From a bacterium (GTDB lineage Bacteria > Spirochaetota > UBA4802 > UBA5550): a DNA stretch of 16,289 nt. Below, in pieces: positions 6,590-14,324 of the stretch (positions are counted from its first letter, which is position 1; each line of letters starts with the position of its first letter). The stretch covers positions 1 to 16,289 of the forward strand of contig JAAENB010001080.1 in the NCBI GenBank assembly GCA_024224995.1. Reading direction: 5' to 3'. A program made the translations under genes and the position numbers. A model generated the notes under the pieces. That model did not search any database and was not told the DNA's origin. It worked only from the letters and a program-made list of their open reading frames with translations.

Positions 6590-8101
6590 ATGGCAACAGA
6601 AACAAAAGAATTTCATGTGGAAAATAAAAACGTAAACAAGGGAATAATTATGGCGCTGGGAACGAAAAATAAAATCACCGTAGCGATTCCAAAAACACCG
6701 GAAATTACCAAAGCCTGCTGGTATAATTATGTACTCGAAGAAAAAACAACTACAGCCGCGTTATATGATACTGTGACCATACACATTGAAGCGGAGAATA
6801 TACCCCGCCAGGTAGACGAACTCGCTGTAATTATAAAAAAAGGAGAAGCGAAAGAAGAATGCGTGGAAGTAAAAGCAGAGCGCTCGGGAAAATCCAATAT
6901 ATTTGAAGCACAAATAAACATAGAGCCCGATACTTTTTTAATTAGCGAATCAACAGAAGATTCCGGCAGTGAAGAGTCCGATAAATATTATTTTGATATA
7001 ATCCTGGACACGGACGACCATTACGAAGAACAAACCCACCCGGCAAGTGACGGCGATGCCCTGGAAATAGTAAAAACGGTAATTAGCGAAGGCGGCTGGA
7101 TGTATGCCAGGGATATGGGAAAGGACTTTTCAGTAAATGATCCCTTTAAAGAAAAGGTCGAAAATGCCGCCTATGGAATGAAAGTAAATATCCGGGTAAA
7201 AACGGAAAATGTTCCGGCAGGAATAAAAACCATGGATGTGGATATTATGGAAACCTCTACAGATGATACCGAAGCCATTGAAACCGTTCAATTAAAGCGG
7301 GTCAAAGATGAAGGGAACCTGAGCATATTTGAAAGAGAATCGGGAGCCAACGGGGTTTTAATTTCAAAGGTGGCCTATTTTAATGAAAAAAAATATATGA
7401 ATTGCGCGAATGAATTTTTCTTCAGAGCAAAGCTGGACATTAACGGCAATACCGTTGAAAAGGTATTACCCGCGTCGCCCGATGATTATTTACGGATCTC
7501 GGCGAGCGGAGACTATAATGAACAGGTCATTGAACTGGCTTATTTATATGAAGGCCAGAGCAAATATTTCTGGGATAAAAGCGGAACCGGGGACGGAGTG
7601 CCGGAATCAATTTATCATATGTATGGCGGCAAAAAACATGAAATCGCGTCCATGCCCAAAGACCGGACATCATTTTGCTGCGGTTTTACCTTCTGGGTGG
7701 CGCTCCGGGTTTTGCAAAGCAATGGCCTGCTAAAAGAGAAAAGCCCGGCAGATGTGAAAGCTTTTAAAAATAACTTCTTTGTATCGCCAAAACAACTCTG
7801 CGCCTATGCCATTCCCAAACTGGGAGTAGGAACGGCCATTGATTTTAAAGATTGTCAAAAAGGAGATTTTGTTCAGATCTGGCGTGAGGGCGGCTCCGGG
7901 CATTCGGTTATATTTTTAAAATGGGTAAGCAATAGCAAGGGAGAAAAAACCGGGTTTAAGTATATTAGCACGCAGCCGATGAAGAGTCAAAACGGAATTG
8001 GGGAAAGGACCGAATCTTTTTCCACCCACGGAGGCAGAGTGCTTTTTAATGAGACCTGTGCCGCCAGGATTACGGGAGAGCAGGGGGAGATGCCAAAATA
8101 A
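6590..8101 (+). CDS. Two-repeat Ig-like protein with C-terminal NlpC/CHAP-like cysteine peptidase domain
   Basis: A 503-residue protein; the start is set by GAGGAG seven bases upstream. No signal peptide or membrane segment is visible. Two related beta-rich segments begin at about 55 (ALYDTVTIHIEAENIP) and about 194 (AYGMKVNIRVKTENVP), indicating an internal duplication of Ig-like modules. The C-terminal part (about 315-490) looks papain-like: FCCGFTFWVALRVL with candidate nucleophile Cys363 or Cys364, then GDFVQIWREGGSGHSVIFLK with His438, then FKYISTQ, where Gln462 is a polar candidate. This order fits NlpC/P60 or CHAP amidases, which cut peptidoglycan peptides. Without a signal peptide it must reach the wall by another route, or act on an internal substrate. 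A secreted effector is possible but unproven. It stands alone between long non-coding stretches. Confidence 0.75.
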   Translation: MATETKEFHVENKNVNKGIIMALGTKNKITVAIPKTPEITKACWYNYVLEEKTTTAALYDTVTIHIEAENIPRQVDELAVIIKKGEAKEECVEVKAERSGKSNIFEAQINIEPDTFLISESTEDSGSEESDKYYFDIILDTDDHYEEQTHPASDGDALEIVKTVISEGGWMYARDMGKDFSVNDPFKEKVENAAYGMKVNIRVKTENVPAGIKTMDVDIMETSTDDTEAIETVQLKRVKDEGNLSIFERESGANGVLISKVAYFNEKKYMNCANEFFFRAKLDINGNTVEKVLPASPDDYLRISASGDYNEQVIELAYLYEGQSKYFWDKSGTGDGVPESIYHMYGGKKHEIASMPKDRTSFCCGFTFWVALRVLQSNGLLKEKSPADVKAFKNNFFVSPKQLCAYAIPKLGVGTAIDFKDCQKGDFVQIWREGGSGHSVIFLKWVSNSKGEKTGFKYISTQPMKSQNGIGERTESFSTHGGRVLFNETCAARITGEQGEMPK

Positions 8102-8257
8102 GGCATTGCACTATAAAAGTAAACTTTCAAAAATAAACATTGACAAAAATTGGAGATTAAAGAGATTGGTCCGATTTGCTTAAGAGCAGCGGAGAGGCAT
8201 TAAAGCGTGGTTTCATAATTTAAAATAACTATTCTTCAAGGGGGACAATAAGCGGTT

Positions 8258-9757
8258 ATGAAAGCGATAATAAAAACTATGTTAAAATTAGCAGTATTCG
8301 GATTGATGTTTACCGGACTAATGGTAACAGCAGGTTGTCAGGAAAGCGGATTTGGTATCACTGATGACGAGAAACAGGCGGAAAATGAGCAGGCAGTAAC
8401 AACAGACCGGACGACGTTGGCAACAACATCACCGGTGACGTTTTTAACAAATGGTGATACGGATATAACAGCGGTCATTAATGATCTGGCATTACCGGTT
8501 GCCGGGGGGAATGAAACAACAATAAGCTGGGCAGCAGCGTATACCAGCGACGGAGCTGACGCTTCGGCAGTGATCTCGTCAACGGGAATAGTGACCAGGC
8601 CGGAAATGGGATGTGAAAATGTGTCAATCACGTTGACTGCGACAATCAGCAGGGGGAGTTCCAGCGACAGCACAACGAGATTTTATGTAACGGTACTGGC
8701 CCGGGAGGATACCACGTTCCACGGGATACGGACTGTTTATTCAACAGGAACAGTGGGACAGGGCTCATCAATCGCGGTGGATAATGGGATTGTTTTTATT
8801 TCCTCTTCCGGAAACGAATTGATACTATCGAAGTCCGGAAATTACGGGGAAACCTGGACAACAAGTGATATTAGTAACGGAACGCCCGCGCTAAATCCGG
8901 CAGACTATGATTTTAGTACATCAATAGGGGTAGACGGCAGCTCTGTCTATATATCATACCTCTACCAGGATCTGCAATTGTCGATAATCAAATCAACATA
9001 TGAAGCTGCTGCCTGGCAAAGCGTCACAGTGGGCTATGGCAGTGATGAAACAGGGTATCATTCATCGCTGGCAATATACGGGAGTAATCTTTATATAAGT
9101 CATCAAGGATATATGACAACGGGGATGCTGTTTACCCGCATACCAAAGACACTAACTCCAACCACGGGAACCCATAGTTTTGGAGAGAGTGGAGATATGA
9201 GTAATAAGGGGTATAGCGCTCTTGCGGTAGACGCGAACAATGTATATACGGCCTATTATTATGTGTCGGATAAAAACCTGGTTTTCGCGAAATCGTCCAA
9301 CAGCGGAGTAGACTGGACAGCAGCAACACCAATAGCCACGGAAGGAGATGTGGGACAATATGTTTCAATCGCGGCAAATGGCAGCAGTCTGTATATAAGT
9401 TATTATGACGCGGACGCGGGAAATCTTAAGCTCGCCAGGTCTGCCAACAGCGGAGCAAACCGGACAATTTCCACTATAGATTCCTCTGCCACTGTGGGCA
9501 CCTATACGTCCATAGGCGTAAACGGCAGCAATGTTTATATCACCTATTATGATGTAACGAATGGCAACTTGAAACTGGCCAGGTCTGTAAATAGTGGAAA
9601 CGACTGGGTAACATCTGTGGTAGACGGTAGTACCGAGAACGTGGGACAGTATACCTCACTTGCCGTGGAGAACAACAGGCTCTATGTAAGTTATTATGAC
9701 GTAACAAGTGAGAATTTGAAATTCGCGAAATCGAACGACGGTGGAAAAACCTGGTAG
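8258..9757 (+). CDS. Lipoprotein with Ig-like domain and predicted seven-bladed sialidase/BNR-like propeller
   Basis: A 499-residue protein. Residues 1-26 form a lipoprotein signal with lipobox VTAGC, lipid attachment at Cys27. A short acidic tether follows, then a bacterial Ig-like domain (about 57-147; TISW...ISSTGIVTRP pattern). From about 155 to the end run about seven repeats of 40-50 residues. The pattern is VGxYxSIAVxGSxVYISYYD followed by NLKLARSxNSGxxW, with Asp-box-like SxNSGxxW turns as in BNR/sialidase propellers. The catalytic Arg and Tyr set of true sialidases is not evident, so binding is more likely than hydrolysis. A GGGGG tract lies about a dozen bases before the ATG, a weak ribosome binding site; an ATG seven codons later is possible. 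It is probably anchored in the outer membrane. Confidence 0.85.
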   Translation: MKAIIKTMLKLAVFGLMFTGLMVTAGCQESGFGITDDEKQAENEQAVTTDRTTLATTSPVTFLTNGDTDITAVINDLALPVAGGNETTISWAAAYTSDGADASAVISSTGIVTRPEMGCENVSITLTATISRGSSSDSTTRFYVTVLAREDTTFHGIRTVYSTGTVGQGSSIAVDNGIVFISSSGNELILSKSGNYGETWTTSDISNGTPALNPADYDFSTSIGVDGSSVYISYLYQDLQLSIIKSTYEAAAWQSVTVGYGSDETGYHSSLAIYGSNLYISHQGYMTTGMLFTRIPKTLTPTTGTHSFGESGDMSNKGYSALAVDANNVYTAYYYVSDKNLVFAKSSNSGVDWTAATPIATEGDVGQYVSIAANGSSLYISYYDADAGNLKLARSANSGANRTISTIDSSATVGTYTSIGVNGSNVYITYYDVTNGNLKLARSVNSGNDWVTSVVDGSTENVGQYTSLAVENNRLYVSYYDVTSENLKFAKSNDGGKTW

Positions 9758-9773
9758 TTTGATTTCCCATAGA

Positions 9774-9812
9774 ACTCCGGCAGGAGACTACATTCTTTCT
9801 TTCTGCCGGAGT
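9774..9812 (+). terminator. Hairpin after the propeller lipoprotein, likely terminator
   Basis: ACTCCGGCAG at 9774-9783 is perfectly complementary to CTGCCGGAGT at 9803-9812, with a 19-base loop. It begins 17 bases after the stop codon. There is no proper T-run behind it (ATAACGCTAAAAATTT), so termination may be inefficient or need Rho. Confidence 0.5.
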
Positions 9813-9838
9813 ATAACGCTAAAAATTTAAAAAAGTAG

Positions 9839-9867
9839 TTGACGACCGGAAGATGTTTTAGTATATT
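9839..9867 (+). promoter_or_regulatory. Sigma-70-type promoter of the WD40 gene
   Basis: TTGACG, 17 bases, TATATT: five of six matches in each box at ideal spacing. It starts transcription near 9874, about 135 bases before the chosen start codon, leaving a leader that contains a strong hairpin. Confidence 0.65.
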
Positions 9868-9905
9868 CTAAAGTAATAAAGCAAAAATCCAACTACCCTT
9901 AATAA

Positions 9906-9944
9906 ACCCGGTAAGGGATTACCGTAAATGGTCCCTTGCCGGGT
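9906..9944 (+). promoter_or_regulatory. Strong hairpin in the 5' leader of the WD40 gene
   Basis: ACCCGGTAAGGGA (9906-9918) pairs with TCCCTTGCCGGGT (9932-9944) over 13 positions including one G-U pair, around a 13-base loop. It lies between the promoter and the gene and lacks a T-run. It could be an attenuator-like or RNA-stability structure, an operator, or a dispersed palindrome. Confidence 0.5.
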
Positions 9945-10011
9945 AAATACCTCTTGACTGTTGCTGAAAATAATGGCAGTCTTATTAGTAAATAATAAGC
10001 AGGGGGATCCC

Positions 10012-10953
10012 ATGATAACCTACGACCTGGTAGAAGAAGATAAAATTACCGAAGTTTATAATAATAAACTGGAGGGATACCCAATCTGGTCGCTCGCCTT
10101 CTCTCCTGATGATAAAACACTCTACATCGGCAGCGAAGAGGGCAAGCTGTTAATGGTACGCGCGGGTTCCTATGAAATCGTAAAAGAAACAGAAATAGAA
10201 ATAAAAGACGAATATGGAGACATGGTAACTCAGACAATATGTTCTCTCGCCATTCATCCCTCTAAAGAATTGATTTTTGCCGCAACCAAACTGGGCTTCG
10301 CTATCCTCGATTTTAACCTGGAAATTCTTCATAGCTCGGACTTAAAAGGCTGGGTCTTCCCCCAGGTTAAGCTTTCGAATAATGGAGAACTCTTCGCCAT
10401 TTCCGATGATGAAAAAACCTTATTATTCCGGGTTGATGGGTTTGAGAAAATAGAAGAATTCAAAACCAACCGGTATACCATAGGTATTGCGTTCAGCAAG
10501 AAAGATAAATTCCTCTTTTGCGGAGGAGGTGAAAACGGCGAAGTTATCCAGATCTGGGATCTTGAAAAGAGTAAAAAAGTTAAAGAACTAAAGGGACATG
10601 ATGGTATTATCCTGGATCTTATTTTTTCCGGAGACGGCAAAACGCTTATTTCCAGCGCCGAAGATTTTACCCTTAAAAAATGGGATTTAAAAACCTTTAA
10701 AGAAATTGAAATTAGCGGGGAGGCCAATGGCAAAGAAAACCAGCTCCTCTACAGTCCCGATTATTCAGTCCTTGCCACTGCCTGCTTAAGCAGGGTTATT
10801 TCCCTGCGTGACCCGGAAACCCTGGAAATGCTCTGGACTGATAATTTTGATGATTATGTTACCTCTGTGGCTTTTACCAAAGACGGAAAATATATGGCTG
10901 TTGGCGAAGACAGGGGCACGCTAAAAGTCTGGGAAATAGGAAACGGCGGTTGA
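10012..10953 (+). CDS. Cytoplasmic WD40-type beta-propeller protein
   Basis: A 313-residue protein. The start at 10012 follows AGGGGGATCC; an in-frame TTG at 9961 would add 17 residues but has no binding site. No signal peptide is present. The protein is a string of about seven WD40-like blades. Visible blade openings are LAFSPDDKTLYIGSEEGKLL (28-47), LAIHPSKELIFAATK (79), VKLSNNGELFAIS (119), IAFSKKDKFLFCGG (159), LIFSGDGKTLISSAEDFTLK (203), LLYSPDYSVLATA (245) and VAFTKDGKYMAVGEDRGTLK (286). Blade ends include IWDLE, KWDLK and VWEIG. GHD before the fifth blade is the classic GH dipeptide. Propellers of this kind are protein-binding platforms with no activity of their own. The partner is not indicated by neighbours; the gene appears to be transcribed alone. 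Confidence 0.88.
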   Translation: MITYDLVEEDKITEVYNNKLEGYPIWSLAFSPDDKTLYIGSEEGKLLMVRAGSYEIVKETEIEIKDEYGDMVTQTICSLAIHPSKELIFAATKLGFAILDFNLEILHSSDLKGWVFPQVKLSNNGELFAISDDEKTLLFRVDGFEKIEEFKTNRYTIGIAFSKKDKFLFCGGGENGEVIQIWDLEKSKKVKELKGHDGIILDLIFSGDGKTLISSAEDFTLKKWDLKTFKEIEISGEANGKENQLLYSPDYSVLATACLSRVISLRDPETLEMLWTDNFDDYVTSVAFTKDGKYMAVGEDRGTLKVWEIGNGG

Positions 10954-10972
10954 TAGCTCGGGACTGGGGGCT

Positions 10973-11179
10973 TTAATTACCTTCTATCGGTTTCAAAACC
11001 AGAAAAAGAAACGCTTTATCATCAGCAAGATTAATCCTAAAGTTAAAACTGTTTTTGACTGCACCAAACTTTCGGAACTTTTCGCGGAGTGATTTATACG
11101 CATCGGCTCCCATAGTATTTCCTGTCGTTCCATGAAAATTTTTATCATCAAGATTATTTTTTAAATAGTCATGGTGGAC
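10973..11179 (-). pseudogene. Remnant of an unrecognised gene (C-terminal part)
   Basis: An open frame of 68 codons ends with TAA and begins directly after a stop, without a start codon at its head. It reads like true protein (for example SLREKFRKFGAVKNSFNFRI and DDKAFLFLVLKP). An internal ATG after AGGAAATACT could start a peptide of about 50 residues. It lies 47 bases downstream of the small frame at 11227-11391 and may be the other half of the same broken gene. I do not recognise the family. Confidence 0.35.
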
Positions 11180-11226
11180 TCATAACCGGTATGGAAGAAT
11201 CAATTTCCGGTCATGGTTCGTTAATC

Positions 11227-11391
11227 TCAGGACTGCAAAGTTCTATTGGCAATAACAGCGGAAGTTTTTACTCCATCCAATAATTTCCCATCAGCCATAA
11301 CATTCCACACTGCCATAGTGATTATATTCGCTTCAAGCTTTATTTTGAAAATGTTTGGGGACAAATTTGTATAGATCTTTTTTATCTTCAT
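11227..11391 (-). CDS. Small unrecognised protein or 5' half of a broken gene
   Basis: A 54-residue frame starts at an ATG preceded by AAGGTG at nine bases, a plausible ribosome binding site. The product starts MKIKKIYTNLSPNIFKIK and ends in ADGKLLDGVKTSAVIANRT plus LQS. No signal peptide, membrane segment or known motif is seen. The end lies just upstream of the remnant at 10973-11179 on the same strand, so a single nonsense or frameshift-damaged gene of about 130 codons is a fair alternative. Confidence 0.35.
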   Translation of the reverse strand: MKIKKIYTNLSPNIFKIKLEANIITMAVWNVMADGKLLDGVKTSAVIANRTLQS

Positions 11392-11489
11392 ATTCTTGAC
11401 ACCTTATTTCTCAACGCAGAATCATGTAAAACAATACTGGTTGCGCATCCGGGTGTTTATATAAAATTTATCAGGAATGGAGTGTAGTT

Positions 11490-12518
11490 ATGAAAAGAAT
11501 ATTTTTTTCAAGTGTTGTTTCTATGGTATTGTTGTGTCTATTTGTTTTTTCCGGTTGTGAGGAAGCCCTGACGAGTAATGATGGAACTGAGTCGGGTGAA
11601 AGCGGTTTTAGTTTTTCCGATTTATATTCAAGGATTAAAACCCTGGAAGATGAAAATAAAAGACTGAATGAAGTCATTGGATCTATTACCGGTGGATCTG
11701 GTATATCGATAGGTGATTTGGCGTCACAAGTAGGAAACCTGGAAACAGACCTGGGAAGTTTAAATACGAGAGTTGGCAATTTTACAGTAAATGAAGAACA
11801 GACCGTAGCAAGCAGAATTGAAAACCTGGAAGATGATATGGGAGATGGTTCAAGTGGTGTTCTTTATAAGGTGAATTATTTGCATGATACTCTTTTTGCC
11901 GGGGTGTCGAGGCTAACAGATCCTTATACCCAAAAATCTACAATACGATTCAGCGGGATAAATGTTCAGATTGTTAGCGGTTCGGGTTCAACAGATGGAA
12001 CAGTGAACGGTCTTGGAAATTTGATTGTGGGTTATAATGAAACCCGAAGCTTGGAGAGTAACAAATCTGGTTCTCATAATATTATTGTCGGTAGATGGCA
12101 TAACTATTCCTCTTATGGTGGGCTTGTCGTTGGAAACTATAATACTATAAGTGGCACATATTCCAGTGTTTGTGGGGGAACTGAAAACACCGCCAGTGGT
12201 CAAGATTCCAGCGTGAGCGGGGGAGCGTATAACACTGCAAGTGGTTATTGGTCTAGTGTAAGTGGGGGAAGAGATAACATTGCTAGTTGGGGAGCAGACA
12301 GCGTGAGCGGAGGAGCTAGTAACACCGCCAGTGGTAATTGTTCCGCTGTTAGCGGGGGGTATGAGAACTTAGCCAATTGGTTTTTTTCCAGTGTGAGCGG
12401 AGGAAGAAAGAATACCGCTGGTCGAATTGATCTATCTTCACCAGATGGTGGCGATTCTTCCAGCGTAGGTGGGGGGTACGGGAACAATGCTGTTGCTGAT
12501 TATCAATTTCTGCCCTAA
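11490..12518 (+). CDS. Stalk-and-head lipoprotein 1 (YadA-head-like repeats)
   Basis: A 342-residue protein; GGAG precedes the ATG by seven bases. Residues 1-22 are a lipoprotein signal, lipobox FSGC, lipid on Cys23. The family motif ESGFSFSDLYSRI (37-49) follows, then a short coiled-coil stalk (about 46-118: LEDENKRLNEVIGSITGG, LETDLGSLNTRVGNF, IENLEDDMGD) and a conserved neck (YKVNYLHDTLFAGVSR, 126-141). From about 193 there are seven or so 14-residue repeats of the form SSVSGGxxNTASGxx, like the left-handed beta-roll heads of YadA-type adhesins. Those assemble as trimers, so a trimer is likely here. No C-terminal membrane anchor exists; the N-terminal lipid replaces it. The C-terminus is short (NAVADYQFLP) compared with the two paralogs, perhaps truncated. 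Surface adhesion is inferred from architecture only. Confidence 0.85.
   Translation: MKRIFFSSVVSMVLLCLFVFSGCEEALTSNDGTESGESGFSFSDLYSRIKTLEDENKRLNEVIGSITGGSGISIGDLASQVGNLETDLGSLNTRVGNFTVNEEQTVASRIENLEDDMGDGSSGVLYKVNYLHDTLFAGVSRLTDPYTQKSTIRFSGINVQIVSGSGSTDGTVNGLGNLIVGYNETRSLESNKSGSHNIIVGRWHNYSSYGGLVVGNYNTISGTYSSVCGGTENTASGQDSSVSGGAYNTASGYWSSVSGGRDNIASWGADSVSGGASNTASGNCSAVSGGYENLANWFFSSVSGGRKNTAGRIDLSSPDGGDSSSVGGGYGNNAVADYQFLP
12066..12494 (+). repeat. Head-encoding repeat array of lipoprotein 1
   Basis: Units of about 42-45 bases each contain a variant of TCCAGTGTGAGCGGGGGA (encoding SSVSGG) followed by a more variable stretch around AACACCGCCAGTGGT. About seven units are recognisable; the last ones are more diverged and one is longer. 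Confidence 0.75.
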
Positions 12519-12637
12519 CTGTTTATTTTAATGGAGCCTTGTGAGAGTATCCAGGAGCATACTCATCTTTACACATAGAAAACGGAGTGATCTGAGTTTG
12601 CTTAATAAGGGTGAGGGATAAAATTTTGAATAGAGAG

Positions 12638-12680
12638 CCTACCGGAGTTTTTGATGTGATATGTTACCCCGGTAGGTTTT
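12638..12680 (+). terminator. Rho-independent-type terminator between convergent lipoprotein genes
   Basis: CCTACCGG (12638-12645) pairs with CCGGTAGG (12669-12676) followed by TTTTG, with a 23-base loop. It lies between the ends of two convergent genes. The T-run serves plus-strand transcripts of lipoprotein 1; on the minus strand the tail is less T-rich, so action for lipoprotein 2 is weaker. It lies 120 bases after the stop of lipoprotein 1; the sequence between (12519-12637) shows no gene. Confidence 0.55.
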
Positions 12681-12692
12681 GATAATATGGAA

Positions 12693-14252
12693 TTAGTTAT
12701 AAATTCTATGGCTATGAGTATTACCGCTTTTATTTCGGTATCTAATATGACGAGTACCATCAGTAAATGCCCAAAAGAAATAATCTCCTGTGTTTGGGAT
12801 TAAATCATCCAATCCGAGTGAGTCTGGTCGTGTCTGTACATTTGTGTGCAGCACCAGGTCATTCTCTATTCTATATGTGCTGCTGTTTCCCCCGAGTACA
12901 CTGGAATATTGAGCGCCAGCGGTGTTCTGATACCCCCCGCTCACACTGGAAAAATCACTTTCGGCTCTGTTCTTATATCCCCCGCTCACACTGGACCACT
13001 GACCAAAGCCTGTGTTTTCAGCCCCACCGCTCACACTGGAACAATGACCTTCAGCAGTGTTATTCACGCCCCCTGTTACACTGGAAGAATAACCACTGGC
13101 TGTGTTATGTTGTCCCCCGCTCACACTGGAACCATCGCCGCTGGCTATGTTTTCCCCTCCCCCGGTTACACTGGAATTTACGTTGCTTATTGTATTCCGA
13201 TATCCAACAACAAGCCCGCTAAAAGAGGAATAATTATTCTGCGAACCGGCGACAATATTATGAGAGCCTGATTTATCATTACTATCGTTTCGTTTTTCAT
13301 TATACCCTACAATCAAATTACCGAGTCCATTCACCGTTCCACTGGTTGAACCGGAACCGCTAACGATCTGCACATTCATACCACTAAAAACAATAGTGTC
13401 ATATCCATCATCATTCAACCCTCTTGAAACTCCGGCCAAAAGAGTATCATGCAAATAATTAACCTTATACATTATACCCTCAGACTCATCACCCACAGTC
13501 AACTTCAGGGAAGCAACATCTCTTGCCAAACCACTCGTTCCATCATCAATAGTATTTTCCAGTGTTTGAATCCTGCTTTTAACTGTACTTGTTGGATTTG
13601 CTATGACATCTCCAACATTATCTTCTAAATTTTTTACTCGTGTTGAAATTGTGCTATCGGGATTCGCAACAACAGTACCGACATATGATTTAAGAGCGTC
13701 AATATCTGTGTCAAAATCAACCATTGCATAAGAACCTGTATTATCTTCTATCCCTTGAACTCTCACAGCCAAACTTTCATTATATGTTTCCGCCACATTT
13801 CCAACATACCCTTCAATATTACTAATCCTTGAATCCAGACCACTTGAAGAAAATGTACCAACATTATCCTCTAAAGTATCAATCCTTGAATCCAGACCAC
13901 TTGAAGAAAATGTACCAACATTATCCTCTAAAGTATCAATCCTGCCATCCAGACCACTTGATGAAAATGTACCGACACGTCCTTCTAATGCTTCAACTCT
14001 CCCGGCTAAACCATTTGAAGTATTAGTTTGTTCATTGTTTAACCTTGCGATTATATCAGCCTGCTCTTCATTAACCTCCTGCAATTGCCTGGTCTCATCT
14101 TCCAGGGTATTTATCCGTGAATATAAATCTGAAAAACTAAAACCGCTTTCTCCCGTATCGCTTGCTGAATCGAGCCCTTCCTCACAACCGGCAAAAGTCA
14201 TTAGCGCAACGATTGCGATCCCCATAATATTTCGACTTAAAAATAATTTCAT
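12693..14252 (-). CDS. Stalk-and-head lipoprotein 2 (YadA-head-like repeats, longest stalk)
   Basis: A 519-residue protein with a strong AAGGAGG site five bases before the ATG. Lipobox FAGC, lipid on Cys23; then ESGFSFSDLYSRI. The stalk (about 44-250) is a long coiled coil. It contains three nearly identical 19-residue units VGTFSSSGLDSRIDTLEDN (93-149), then longer units shared with lipoprotein 3 (LAVRVQGIEDNTGSY, STRVKNLEDNVGD). The neck YKVNYLHDTLLAGVSR is at 262-277. Seven head repeats SSVSGGxxNTASG lie at about 360-455. The C-terminal tip (about 457-519) is unique: a DLVLHTNVQTRPDSLGLDDL stretch, then an aromatic, His-rich end (GDYFFWAFTDGTRHIRYRNK). Like its paralogs it lacks a beta-barrel anchor. 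The gene is convergent with lipoprotein 1 and divergent from lipoprotein 3. Probable trimeric surface lipoprotein; ligand unknown. Confidence 0.88.
   Translation of the reverse strand: MKLFLSRNIMGIAIVALMTFAGCEEGLDSASDTGESGFSFSDLYSRINTLEDETRQLQEVNEEQADIIARLNNEQTNTSNGLAGRVEALEGRVGTFSSSGLDGRIDTLEDNVGTFSSSGLDSRIDTLEDNVGTFSSSGLDSRISNIEGYVGNVAETYNESLAVRVQGIEDNTGSYAMVDFDTDIDALKSYVGTVVANPDSTISTRVKNLEDNVGDVIANPTSTVKSRIQTLENTIDDGTSGLARDVASLKLTVGDESEGIMYKVNYLHDTLLAGVSRGLNDDGYDTIVFSGMNVQIVSGSGSTSGTVNGLGNLIVGYNEKRNDSNDKSGSHNIVAGSQNNYSSFSGLVVGYRNTISNVNSSVTGGGENIASGDGSSVSGGQHNTASGYSSSVTGGVNNTAEGHCSSVSGGAENTGFGQWSSVSGGYKNRAESDFSSVSGGYQNTAGAQYSSVLGGNSSTYRIENDLVLHTNVQTRPDSLGLDDLIPNTGDYFFWAFTDGTRHIRYRNKSGNTHSHRIYN
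12885..13268 (-). repeat. Head-encoding repeat array of lipoprotein 2
   Basis: Seven units of mostly 42 bases, each carrying TCCAGTGTGAGCGGGGG or a close variant when read on the minus strand. The constant cores are nearly identical to those in lipoproteins 1 and 3, while the bases between them vary. Long accidental frames on the plus strand here result from this periodicity. Confidence 0.78.
13806..13976 (-). repeat. 57-bp tandem repeat in the stalk of lipoprotein 2
   Basis: Three consecutive 57-base units encode VGTFSSSGLDGRIDTLEDN and two variants. The first two and the start of the third are almost identical at the DNA level, so the copy number probably changed recently. The unit length keeps the reading frame, and 19 residues fit a coiled-coil segment plus a short turn. 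Confidence 0.85.
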
Positions 14253-14324
14253 TTTGTCCTCCTTTTGATTATAAATAAGGCCATACTTATTTCTTTCCTG
14301 TAATATACTGAATCGTTAGGAGGG

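Larger units (their letters stand above)
10954..11489. other. Gene-poor region with probable gene decay
   Basis: These 536 bases separate the WD40 gene from the first stalk-and-head lipoprotein. On the minus strand two open frames (10973-11179 and 11227-11391) look like the remains of a small gene or genes. Nothing convincing is seen on the plus strand. The last 90 bases are the upstream region of the lipoprotein gene; TATAAA at 11460-11465 could be a -10 box, but no -35 box stands at the right distance. Confidence 0.55.

Noticed and set aside
8140..8167. TTGACA upstream of the propeller lipoprotein as a promoter
   Set aside because: No -10-like hexamer stands at 16-18 bases, so only half a promoter is present.
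9961..10011. TTG start adding 17 residues to the WD40 protein
   Set aside because: The ATG at 10012 has AGGGGGATCC directly upstream, while the TTG has no binding site and the added residues are not part of a blade.
12480..12560. Frameshift at the end of lipoprotein 1 hiding a longer tip
   Set aside because: I looked for continuation of head or tip sequence in the other two frames after the stop and saw none, so a naturally short or truncated end is as likely.
12767..13271. Two long overlapping plus-strand reading frames opposite lipoprotein 2
   Set aside because: They lie antisense to the repeat-encoded head; the 42-base period keeps any frame open. The products are rich in His, Cys and Pro with no ribosome binding sites.
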